This document shows positions 36,639-45,200 of a stretch of DNA of 64,000 nt, in pieces. Under the pieces are notes generated by a model. It made no database searches. It was not told the origin of the DNA and was given only the letters and a program-made list of their open reading frames with translations. Source of the DNA: Candidatus Agathobaculum intestinipullorum (GTDB lineage: Bacteria > Bacillota > Clostridia > Oscillospirales > Butyricicoccaceae); the NCBI GenBank assembly GCA_019117485.1, contig DWZQ01000015.1, forward strand, positions 1 through 64,000, written 5' to 3'. Both the position numbers and the translations under genes were made by a program. Position 1 is the first letter of the stretch. The number at the start of each line of letters is the position of its first letter.

Positions 36639-37654
36639 TGCGGCATCATTGTCCTTCCTTCGAACGCCGCGCGGCGTTTGATATCCTCCATCACCGCGTC
36701 GAACTGCGGCAAGTTGAGCGACTGTGCGCCGTCGCACAGCGCGCACTTGGGGTCGTTGTGCGCTTCGATGATCAGGCCGTCCGCACCCGCGGCGATGGCC
36801 GCGCGCGACAGCGGCTGAACCATATCGCGCCGTCCGGCGGCATGGCTCGGGTCGATGATGATGGGCAAATGGCTGAACATTTTGACCAGCGGCACCGCGG
36901 AAATATCCAGATTGTTGCGGATGATCGTCTCAAACGTGCGGATGCCGCGCTCGCACAGGATGACGTTCTGGTTGCCGCCCGCAAAGATATACTCCGCAGC
37001 CATCAAAAATTCCTCCATCGTGGCCGACAGGCCGCGCTTTAAGAGGATGGGCTTATCCGAACGCCCCAGCTCCTTGAGCAGCATAAAATTCTGCATGTTG
37101 CGCGCACCGAGCTGGATGATATCAACGTCCGCGAACAGGTCGAGGTGCTTTTCGCTCATAATTTCAGTCACGATCGGCAGGCCGGTCTGACGCTTGGCCT
37201 CGAGCAGCAGCTTCAGCCCCTCAGCCTCCAGCCCCTGAAAGGAGTAAGGCGAGGTGCGCGGCTTGAACGCGCCGCCACGCAGGAAGGACGCACCCGCCTT
37301 TTTCACCGACTCGGCCACCTCGACGATCTGCGCCTCGCTCTCCACCGAACACGGCCCAGCCATGACGTTAAAGTACCCCGCGCCAATCTTGCGTCCGGCA
37401 ACCTCGATGACCGTGTCCTCCGGGTGGAACTTGCGGTTCACCGCCTTGAACGGCTCGGATACGCGCTGCACGCGCTCGACCACGTCATAAGCCAGAATGT
37501 CCCTTTCGTCAATCTGCGTGGTATCGCCCATCAGGCCGAGGATGGTGGTATGCTGGCCCTCGGAATAGTTGATGCGCAACCCCATTTCCGTAAAATGCTG
37601 CATCAACCGTTCGACATGTGCCTTGTCGCTGTTCTGCTTGAGTACAACGATCAT
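36635..37654 (-). CDS. aroF: 3-deoxy-7-phosphoheptulonate synthase (AroF/KdsA-like class)
   Basis: GPCSVESEAQIVEVAESVKKAGASFLRGGAFKPRTSPYSFQG; LPIIIDPSHAAGRRDMV. Confidence 0.95.
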   Translation of the reverse strand: MIVVLKQNSDKAHVERLMQHFTEMGLRINYSEGQHTTILGLMGDTTQIDERDILAYDVVERVQRVSEPFKAVNRKFHPEDTVIEVAGRKIGAGYFNVMAGPCSVESEAQIVEVAESVKKAGASFLRGGAFKPRTSPYSFQGLEAEGLKLLLEAKRQTGLPIVTEIMSEKHLDLFADVDIIQLGARNMQNFMLLKELGRSDKPILLKRGLSATMEEFLMAAEYIFAGGNQNVILCERGIRTFETIIRNNLDISAVPLVKMFSHLPIIIDPSHAAGRRDMVQPLSRAAIAAGADGLIIEAHNDPKCALCDGAQSLNLPQFDAVMEDIKRRAAFEGRTMMPQ

Positions 37655-37786
37655 TTTGATTCACTCCTTTGTCCGTTTGAAATTTGATTCTTTGCCAGTA
37701 TACCACCAAAATGCACAAAAAGAAAGGACGTTTTTCTACAAATCGCCCTTTCCTTTTAATTCGGTTGTATGTGGAGTTGCACAGTG

Positions 37787-38488
37787 TTAACCGTTCGCCT
37801 GCGCCGCCTTGAGTTCCTCATACTTCTGCTTGACTGCTGTGCAGAATTCATCCCAGCGGCCGTCGTTAATCAGCTTTGCCGGACAGACCTTGCCGGAAAA
37901 GTCCTCATGCTTTTTCAGCGCCTTATCCGGATTCAAGTCATACTCAAGCAGCAGCCGTGCGCACAGCCTTTCCGCGTTGATGAGCGTCTGCTCATAGTTG
38001 CCATCCTCGTTAACGCACATCTCAATGCCAACGCCGTTCATATTGCCGCCGTTTTTCTCCATCTGGTCGCCCGCGTGGTAGGCGGTCTCGTTGTCAGGCA
38101 AATGGTGGTAGATCTCGTGATCGTCCACCGTGTAATGCCACGACACGATGCCCGACTCGGCATTCGCGTTCTGGTGGATAAACGAATTGTGCGCCGCCGC
38201 ATCCGCCCCGGCGGAAAAATTATCCGTTTCGTGGATGACCAGATACTTGATCTCACGCTTTTCGCCCGGCCGCGCACGGCAGCCCTCGGGCAGATAATCC
38301 GTGTAAACCGGAATATCCTCAATATAGGTCAGGCCCGCGTCCGGCTGCGGCGGGCGGCTGATTACGCGGTGCGTCAGCATGCCTGCCACAAATGATATAA
38401 TCACCAGCCCGAGCAGCAGCAGCGCGCCCACGCCGCCCGTCCGTTTGCCTTTTTTCCGGCTGCTTGTATGGAAACCTGTTACTTTCAC
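37787..38488 (-). CDS. N-acetylmuramoyl-L-alanine amidase
   Basis: YLVIHETDNFSAGADAAAHNSFIHQN...SWHYTVDDHEIYHHLPDNETAYHAGD. Confidence 0.92.
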   Translation of the reverse strand: MKVTGFHTSSRKKGKRTGGVGALLLLGLVIISFVAGMLTHRVISRPPQPDAGLTYIEDIPVYTDYLPEGCRARPGEKREIKYLVIHETDNFSAGADAAAHNSFIHQNANAESGIVSWHYTVDDHEIYHHLPDNETAYHAGDQMEKNGGNMNGVGIEMCVNEDGNYEQTLINAERLCARLLLEYDLNPDKALKKHEDFSGKVCPAKLINDGRWDEFCTAVKQKYEELKAAQANG

Positions 38489-38627
38489 GCTGTCTTAACT
38501 CCCCCATGTCCGCTTTGTGTGTTTCTTATTGTACTACGATTCGCGCTTTTTTTCAAAGGTTCGACTGTAAACTTTTTATGTCCTTGTATCGCCGCATGCA
38601 GACGTGTGTAAAATCCGCAAGAAAAAC

Positions 38628-38656
38628 TTGCATTTCTGCGGTTTCTGGGCTATAAT
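38628..38656 (+). promoter_or_regulatory. Promoter of polyamine operon TTGCAT-17-TATAAT
   Basis: -35 TTGCAT 38628-38633, -10 TATAAT 38651-38656. Confidence 0.8.
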
Positions 38657-38663
38657 AAATTCA

Positions 38664-39020
38664 CTCGGAGAGGCAAAGCCTTTCAGCAGAATTCTTTGAC
38701 CGCCCTTCCCCCGCCGGGAAGGTGCCAAGGCCATACGGACAGCCGGGTCAAATGCCGCACATGGCAACTTTGTTGCCTTATTGAATTTTATAAGTTGGCT
38801 GCTTAAAAGCCGTGTGCCGCGGGCGCATCACACTTGTGAAACAATCAATAAGAGTAGTAAAAGTAGATTCTTGCTATATAGACTCTTTCCTCTTCCAAAG
38901 ACAGACGGTCCGGGAAAATCCGGCCCAAAGAGAGAGATTGCCTTCCTCAAGTGTAAGTTCGTCCCGCTGCCGCGGGGCTTTTCTTTTGCTTGAGGATTTT
39001 TTATTTTTGTGAGGATAACG
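38664..39020 (+). promoter_or_regulatory. Structured ~350 nt leader of speD operon (candidate riboswitch/attenuator)
   Basis: Hairpin GAGAGGCaaaGCCTTTC; three-way junction closed by TTTGACC/GGTCAAA; hairpin GGCAACtttGTTGCC; terminator before SD. Confidence 0.65.
38944..39009 (+). terminator. Intrinsic terminator immediately 5' of speD
   Basis: CCTCAAG ... CCCGCtgccGCGGG ... CTTGAGG ATTTTTTATTTTT. Confidence 0.8.
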
Positions 39021-39022
39021 AT

Positions 39023-39790
39023 ATGCAGAGCAAACTCAAACTCTACGGGTTCAACAACCTGACCAAAGCGCTTTCCTTTAACATCTATGACGTCTGCTAC
39101 GCCAAAACCGAGCGCGAACAGCGCGACTACATCGCGTATATCGACCAGCAGTATAACTCCGAACGCCTGACCGGCATCCTCGAGCGCGTCACAGAAATGA
39201 TCGGCGCGCATGTGCTGCATATCTCCAAGCAGGATTACGACCCGCAGGGCGCCTCGGTCACCTTCCTGATTGCGGAGGAGCACATGAAGCCCGCCGCACT
39301 CGAGCCGGATACGATCGTGGCGCATCTCGACAAAAGCCATGTCACCGTGCATACCTATCCGGAGTACCATCCGGACACCTGCCTTGCGACCTTCCGCGTG
39401 GATATCGATGTGGCGACCTGCGGGGAAATCACGCCCCTGTCCACGCTTGATTACCTAATCGGCTCGTTTGACTCGGATATCATCACGATGGACTACCGCG
39501 TGCGCGGCTTCACCCGGGACATTGAAGGCAAAAAGCTGTTCATGGATCATCATATGACGTCTATTCAGGACTATATCGACCCCAAGACGCTTGACCGGTA
39601 CGATGCCATGGACGTCAACGTCTACCAGTCCAACCTGTTTCACACGCGGATGCTGCTCAAGGAGGTCGATTTGCAGAACTATCTGTTCAACACCGATATC
39701 TACGAGTTGCCGCCCAAGACACGCCTGAAAATCCACTCCGACCTGCGGCGTGAGATGATCGAGATTTTCTCGGGCAAAAACGTCTACTAA
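39023..39790 (+). CDS. speD: S-adenosylmethionine decarboxylase proenzyme (E. coli-like class)
   Basis: [54 protein letters not shown]. Confidence 0.96.
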   Translation: MQSKLKLYGFNNLTKALSFNIYDVCYAKTEREQRDYIAYIDQQYNSERLTGILERVTEMIGAHVLHISKQDYDPQGASVTFLIAEEHMKPAALEPDTIVAHLDKSHVTVHTYPEYHPDTCLATFRVDIDVATCGEITPLSTLDYLIGSFDSDIITMDYRVRGFTRDIEGKKLFMDHHMTSIQDYIDPKTLDRYDAMDVNVYQSNLFHTRMLLKEVDLQNYLFNTDIYELPPKTRLKIHSDLRREMIEIFSGKNVY

Positions 39791-39799
39791 TGCTGACGC

Positions 39800-39965
39800 T
39801 TCGGTCGGAAATACATTTCCGACCGAGGGGACGCACCGGACAACGTCCGGATGCGTCCGTTGCGCCGATTTGCGCGCCAATCCGGCACACAAATCGGCTC
39901 CCTTGTATCAAAAGCACGGGCAAAGCCCGCGCTTTTGATGGAAATATGCGCTTTACGCGCAATAT
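39800..39965 (+). repeat. Multi-hairpin intergenic repeat, copy 4 (inside the spe operon)
   Basis: GGGGACGCACCGGAC..GTCCGGATGCGTCC; CCGATTTG..CAAATCGG; TTGTATCAAAAGCACGGGC..GCCCGCGCTTTTGAT. Confidence 0.85.
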
Positions 39966-39988
39966 CCCTTCCGAAAGAAGGTTTTATA

Positions 39989-41449
39989 ATGGATCAATCC
40001 CGCGCGCCGATCAAGGAGGCGCTCGAACACTTTAAGGATATGCGCATCGTGCCGTTTGATGTCCCCGGACACAAGCGCGGCCGCGGCAACCCAGAACTGA
40101 CGCGGTTTCTGGGCGAACAGTGCATGACGGTTGACGTAAACTCCATGAAGCCGCTCGACAACCTGTGCCACCCGGTCAGCGTCATTCGTGAGGCGGAAGA
40201 ACTGGCCGCCGAGGCCTTCGGCGCGGCGCACGCCTTCCTGATGGTCGGCGGCACCACCTCGTCCGTGCAGTCGATGGTTTTAAGCGTCGTCGCACGCGGC
40301 GATGAGATCATCCTGCCGCGCAACGTACACCGCTCGGTCATCAATGCGCTGGTGCTGACCGGCGCCATCCCGGTTTATGTCAACCCGCAGATGAACGACC
40401 GGCTGGGCATTTCGCTGGGCATGTCGGTTGCGGACGTGAAAAAGGCAATCGAAAAGCACCCCTCGGCCAAGGCCGTGCTGGTCAACAACCCGACCTATTA
40501 CGGCATCTGCTCCGACCTAAAGGAGATCGTGCGGCTCGCGCACGCGGCGGGCATGAAGGTGCTGGCCGACGAAGCCCACGGCACGCACTTCTATTTTGGG
40601 GAAAACATGCCAGTGTCCGCCATGGCCGCGGGCGCCGACCTTGCTTCGGTTTCCATGCACAAATCGGGCGGCAGCCTGACGCAGTCGAGCTTCCTGCTGT
40701 GCGGCCCGGATATGAACGCCGAATACGTCCGCCAGATCATCAACCTGACACAGACGACCTCCGGCTCGTACCTACTGATGGTCAGTCTGGATATTTCGCG
40801 CAAAAACCTTGCGCTTTATGGCAAAGATATTTTTAATCGGGTGACACGACTGACCGAGTACGCCCGCGAGGAAATCAACCAACTGGGCGACTATTACGCC
40901 TACGGCCGCGAGCTGATCGACGGGGACGCGGTCTGTGACTTCGACGTGACCAAGCTGGCCGTCAACACGCTCGACGTTGGTCTTGCAGGCATCGAAGTCT
41001 ACGACGTGCTGCGCGACTTTTACGACATCCAGACCGAGTTCGGCGACCTCGGCAACCTGCTGGCCTATGTCTCGGTCGGCGACCGTGAACGTGACCTCGA
41101 GCGTCTGGTCGCGGCGCTGTCCGACATCCACCGGCGCTATAAACGCGACAAGGCAACGCTCATGCGACAGGAGTACATTGCGCCGCAGGTCGTCGCCGCC
41201 CCGCAGGAAGCGTTCTACGCGGACAAGCAGGCCGTCCCGCTGGAGGAAGCCTCCGGCCGTATCTGCGCCGAGTTTGTTATGTGCTATCCGCCCGGCATCC
41301 CGATCCTTGCCCCGGGCGAACGCATCACCCGCGAGATCATTGATTATATCCGCTACGCCAAAGACAAAAACTGCATGTTGCTGGGCACCGAAGACCCGGA
41401 AGTGAACGATTTGCAGGTCATCCGCGGCGTGGTCAGCCCCGGTGTCTGA
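39989..41449 (+). CDS. Orn/Lys/Arg decarboxylase (fold type I), probable arginine decarboxylase
   Basis: PFDVPGHKRGRGNPELTRFLG; VLADEAHGTHFYFGENMPVSAMAAGADLASVSMHKSGGSLTQSS. Confidence 0.93.
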   Translation: MDQSRAPIKEALEHFKDMRIVPFDVPGHKRGRGNPELTRFLGEQCMTVDVNSMKPLDNLCHPVSVIREAEELAAEAFGAAHAFLMVGGTTSSVQSMVLSVVARGDEIILPRNVHRSVINALVLTGAIPVYVNPQMNDRLGISLGMSVADVKKAIEKHPSAKAVLVNNPTYYGICSDLKEIVRLAHAAGMKVLADEAHGTHFYFGENMPVSAMAAGADLASVSMHKSGGSLTQSSFLLCGPDMNAEYVRQIINLTQTTSGSYLLMVSLDISRKNLALYGKDIFNRVTRLTEYAREEINQLGDYYAYGRELIDGDAVCDFDVTKLAVNTLDVGLAGIEVYDVLRDFYDIQTEFGDLGNLLAYVSVGDRERDLERLVAALSDIHRRYKRDKATLMRQEYIAPQVVAAPQEAFYADKQAVPLEEASGRICAEFVMCYPPGIPILAPGERITREIIDYIRYAKDKNCMLLGTEDPEVNDLQVIRGVVSPGV

Positions 41450-41465
41450 ACAAGGAGAATGTTTC

Positions 41466-42323
41466 ATGCGACTCACCTTTACCGAAATGCACACGCCGAC
41501 CGTCGGCCTGCAAATTCAGGTCGACCGGCAGCTTTACACCGAACAGAGCGACTTCCAGCGCATCGACGTGTTCGAGTGCGAAGAATTCGGCCGTTTTTTG
41601 ACGCTCGACGGCTATATGATGCTGACCGAGCGCGACGAATTTATCTACCATGAGATGATGGTACACGTCCCGCTCGCTGTGCTGGGCGACCAGATCAAAA
41701 AAGTGCTGGTCATCGGCGGCGGCGACGGCGGCTGCGTGCGCGAGCTGTGCCGCTATCCGCACATCGAGCATATTGACCTCGTCGAAATCGACGAGCGCGT
41801 GGTCGCGGTGTGCAAGGAATTTTTGCCGACCGTCGCGTGCAGTCTGGACGACCCGCGCGTGCACATCCTCTATCAGGACGGGCTGAAATACATCCGCCGC
41901 ATTGAGGATGCGTATGACCTCATCATCATCGACTCGACCGACCCGTTCGGCCCGGGCGAAGGGTTGTTCACCATGGAGTTCTATGGCAACTGCTACAAAG
42001 CGCTGAAAGAGCATGGCGTGCTGGTCAACCAGCACGAAAGCCCGTTCTATAAGGGTGACGCGCTCGCCTGCCAACGCGCGCACCGCAACATCGTCCACTC
42101 GTTTGAGCTGTCCCGCCTGTTTCAAGCGCACATACCGACCTACCCGTCCGGCCACTGGCTGTTCGGTTTCTCGTCCCGCGGCGTGCATCCGGTGCATGGC
42201 CTCGACGCGGATGCATGGAACGCCCGCGGCATCGAAACCAAGTATTACAACACCAATCTGCACAAAGGTGCGTTTTATTTACCGAATTACGTTCAAAAAC
42301 TACTGGAAAAAGTGGAGGAATGA
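41466..42323 (+). CDS. speE: Spermidine synthase family (polyamine aminopropyltransferase)
   Basis: TEQSDFQRIDVFECEEFGRFLTLDGYMMLTERDEFIYHEMM; VLVIGGGDGGCVREL. Confidence 0.96.
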   Translation: MRLTFTEMHTPTVGLQIQVDRQLYTEQSDFQRIDVFECEEFGRFLTLDGYMMLTERDEFIYHEMMVHVPLAVLGDQIKKVLVIGGGDGGCVRELCRYPHIEHIDLVEIDERVVAVCKEFLPTVACSLDDPRVHILYQDGLKYIRRIEDAYDLIIIDSTDPFGPGEGLFTMEFYGNCYKALKEHGVLVNQHESPFYKGDALACQRAHRNIVHSFELSRLFQAHIPTYPSGHWLFGFSSRGVHPVHGLDADAWNARGIETKYYNTNLHKGAFYLPNYVQKLLEKVEE

Positions 42324-42326
42324 TTT

Positions 42327-43586
42327 ATGGGAAAAGCACTCATTATCGGCTGCGGCGGTGTCGCCTCGGTTGTCATTCACAAATGCTGCCAGAACAGCAG
42401 CGTATTTGAGGAAATCATGATTGCCTCGCGCACTAAGTCCAAGTGTGACGCAATCAAGGAAAAGCTGGATGGTACCACTCCCACCAAGATTCGCACCGCC
42501 AAGGTCGATGCGGACAATGTAGACGAGCTGGTAGCGCTCATCGACGAATACAAGCCGGATATCGTGATGAACATTGCCCTGCCCTATCAAGATTTGACCA
42601 TCATGGATGCGTGCCTCAAGTGCGGCGTCAACTATATGGACACGGCCAATTATGAGCCGGAGGATACGGACGATCCCGCGTGGCGCGAAATTTACGAGAA
42701 GCGCTGCAAGGAAGCGGGCTTTACTGCCTACTTTGACTACTCGTGGCAGTGGGCATACAAGGAAAAGTTCGAAAAGGCCGGTCTCACCGCGCTTTTAGGC
42801 TCGGGTTTTGACCCGGGTGTGACGCAGGCTTACTGCGCCTATGCTCAAAAGCACCTGTTCGACCAGATCGACACCATCGACATCCTCGACTGCAACGGCG
42901 GCGACCATGGCTATCCGTTCGCCACCAACTTCAACCCCGAGATCAACCTGCGTGAGGTTTCCGCGCCCGGCTCCTACTGGGAGGATGGCCACTGGGTCGA
43001 GATTCCGGCGATGTCTATCAAGCGCGAATACGACTTCGATCAGGTCGGCAAAAAGGATATGTACCTGCTGCACCATGAGGAAATCGAATCGCTGGCGAAA
43101 AATATCCCCGGCGTTAAGCGCATCCGCTTCTTTATGACCTTCGGCCAGTCGTACCTGACCCACATGAAGTGTCTGGAGAACGTCGGCATGCTGTCCACTG
43201 CCCCGATCGAATTTGAGGGACACCAGATCGTGCCGATCCAGTTCCTCAAGGCGCTGCTGCCCGATCCGGCCACCCTCGGCCCGCGCACCAAGGGCAAGAC
43301 CAACATCGGCTGCATCTTCACCGGCAAGAAGGACGGCAAGGAAAAGACCGCCTATATCTACAACGTCTGCGACCATGAGGCGTGCTACCGCGAGGTCGGC
43401 TCGCAGGCCATCAGCTATACGACCGGCGTGCCCGCGATGATCGGCGCGGCGATGCTGATGACCGGCAAGTGGAACAAACCCGGCGTGTATACGGTCGAGG
43501 AGTTTGATCCCGATCCGTACATGGAAGCGCTGAACAAGTGGGGCCTGCCGTGGCAGATCAACGAGAACCCGGCGCTGGTGGACTGA
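42327..43586 (+). CDS. Saccharopine dehydrogenase family, carboxy(nor)spermidine dehydrogenase
   Basis: ALIIGCGGVASVVIHKCCQ; YFDYSWQWAY; GSGFDPGVTQAYCAYAQKH. Confidence 0.93.
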   Translation: MGKALIIGCGGVASVVIHKCCQNSSVFEEIMIASRTKSKCDAIKEKLDGTTPTKIRTAKVDADNVDELVALIDEYKPDIVMNIALPYQDLTIMDACLKCGVNYMDTANYEPEDTDDPAWREIYEKRCKEAGFTAYFDYSWQWAYKEKFEKAGLTALLGSGFDPGVTQAYCAYAQKHLFDQIDTIDILDCNGGDHGYPFATNFNPEINLREVSAPGSYWEDGHWVEIPAMSIKREYDFDQVGKKDMYLLHHEEIESLAKNIPGVKRIRFFMTFGQSYLTHMKCLENVGMLSTAPIEFEGHQIVPIQFLKALLPDPATLGPRTKGKTNIGCIFTGKKDGKEKTAYIYNVCDHEACYREVGSQAISYTTGVPAMIGAAMLMTGKWNKPGVYTVEEFDPDPYMEALNKWGLPWQINENPALVD

Positions 43587-43587
43587 T

Positions 43588-44718
43588 ATGAAATTTACCG
43601 AACTGCCCACGCCCTGCTTCCTTGTGGACGAAAACCGTCTGGTGCAGAACTTAGCTGTACTGCGCGACGTTGCCGAACGCACCGGCGCAAAGATCTTACT
43701 CGCACAAAAGGCGTTTTCCATGTTCGCAGTCTATCCGCTGCTGCGTGAATATCTGGCAGGCACCACCGCGTCCGGCCTGTACGAAGCGCGGCTCGGACAC
43801 GAGGAATTCGGCGGCGAGACCCACGTCTACTCCCCGGCCTATGCCGAGGGCGAATTTCAGGAGCTGCTGCACTACGCCGACCACATTGTGTTCAACTCGT
43901 TCACCCAGTGGAAGGCCTATGGCAGCCTTGCGCGTGCGGCTGGCAAAAGCTGCGGCCTGCGCGTCAACCCGGAGTGCTCGACCCAGCCCGCCGAGCACGC
44001 AATCTACGACCCCTGCGGCCCAAACTCCCGTCTGGGCATCACGCAGGAAAATTTCCAGCCCGAGCTGCTGACCGGCATCGACGGCCTGCACTTCCACACC
44101 CTGTGCGAGCAGAACGCAGACGATCTGGTACGCACAGTCGCAGCGTTTGAAGAGCGCTTCGGCGAGTACATGGAGGGCATGAAGTGGCTCAACCTTGGCG
44201 GCGGCCACCACATCACGCGCGACGATTATGACGTGGAAACACTGGTGAAGTGCATCAACGACCTGCGCGAAAAATATAACGTGCAGATTTATCTCGAGCC
44301 GGGTGAAGCCGTTGTGCTGAACGCAGGCTATCTCGTGGCGACCGTGCTGGAAGTGATGAAAAACGGCAAGGAAATCGCCATTCTGGACACCTCAGCCGCC
44401 TGCCACATGCCAGACGTGCTCGAAATGCCCTACCGTCCGCCCGTGTTCCGCGCGGATGAGCCGGGCAAAAAGGCGTTCACCTACCTGCTGACCGGCCGCT
44501 CGTGCCTTGCGGGCGACGTGATCGGAGAATACTCGTTCGATACCACACTGCGCCCGGGCGATCAAGTCGTATTTGAGGACATGGCGCTGTACACCATGGT
44601 CAAAACCAATACCTTTAACGGCGTGCCGCTCCCGCTGCTTGCGGTTCGCCGTGCGGACGGCACAGACGAAGCCGTGCGGATGTTTGGCTATGAGGATTTT
44701 AAACACCGGCTTTCTTAA
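43588..44718 (+). CDS. nspC: Carboxynorspermidine decarboxylase
   Basis: TPCFLVDENRLVQNLAVL; KILLAQKAFS; GLHFHTLCEQ; LEPGEAVVLNAGYLVATVL. Confidence 0.95.
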   Translation: MKFTELPTPCFLVDENRLVQNLAVLRDVAERTGAKILLAQKAFSMFAVYPLLREYLAGTTASGLYEARLGHEEFGGETHVYSPAYAEGEFQELLHYADHIVFNSFTQWKAYGSLARAAGKSCGLRVNPECSTQPAEHAIYDPCGPNSRLGITQENFQPELLTGIDGLHFHTLCEQNADDLVRTVAAFEERFGEYMEGMKWLNLGGGHHITRDDYDVETLVKCINDLREKYNVQIYLEPGEAVVLNAGYLVATVLEVMKNGKEIAILDTSAACHMPDVLEMPYRPPVFRADEPGKKAFTYLLTGRSCLAGDVIGEYSFDTTLRPGDQVVFEDMALYTMVKTNTFNGVPLPLLAVRRADGTDEAVRMFGYEDFKHRLS

Positions 44719-44732
44719 AATAAAGACCAGCC

Positions 44733-44885
44733 TCACGGCTGGTCTTTTTCATCCTTTAAGTGCTTTCGCAACACCATATTGATATATTGTGAAACGGAAC
44801 GGTCATCCTGCTCCGCGAGTACGCGGATTTGCTGCACAACATCTGCATCCAGCGTAATCGAAACCTTAACCTTTAATTCTTTCAA
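44733..44885 (-). CDS. Ribbon-helix-helix small protein, TTG start (not in ORF track)
   Basis: Translation (L/M)KELKVKVSITLDADVVQQIRVLAEQDDRSVSQYINMVLRKHLKDEKDQP; SD gaggtg. Confidence 0.75.
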   Translation of the reverse strand: MKELKVKVSITLDADVVQQIRVLAEQDDRSVSQYINMVLRKHLKDEKDQP

Positions 44886-44980
44886 CCGTTACACCTCACT
44901 TTTTTACACTATACCATCTTATGCAACGTAATATTGTAAAATGCGATAAAGTAGTATAAAATCGTATTGAGGTGAATCGA

Positions 44981-45160
44981 ATGGCTGAATTCTGCTTGGA
45001 CTGCATGAACCGCATTGACGAGGCTCACTATACCCGCGCTGACGTAAAATTATCCTTTCTCCGCGAATTGTGCGAAGGCTGCGGCGAGTACAAACGCGTT
45101 GTAACCGGCTTCCGCGACCCACACGGCGCGCTGCTATGGCGGTTGATTTTCCGCAAATAG
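44981..45160 (+). CDS. Cys4 zinc-ribbon-like microprotein, copy B (59 aa)
   Basis: MAEFCLDCMNRIDEAHYTRADVKLSFLRELCEGCGEYKRVVTGFRDPHGALLWRLIFRK; paralogue of 13533-13706. Confidence 0.82.
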   Translation: MAEFCLDCMNRIDEAHYTRADVKLSFLRELCEGCGEYKRVVTGFRDPHGALLWRLIFRK

Positions 45161-45165
45161 AACAA

Positions 45166-45200
45166 CCCGCAGGGAATTTCCCTGCGGGATTTTCTTTTTT
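45166..45200. terminator. Intrinsic terminator
   Basis: aacccgcagggaatttccctgcgggattttctttt. Confidence 0.9.

Noticed and set aside
38664-38790. SpeD leader as a c-di-GMP-I riboswitch (contains GGCAAAGCC and AGCCGGGT)
   Set aside because: The order and spacing of elements do not match the GEMM-I consensus; similarity limited to short common motifs.
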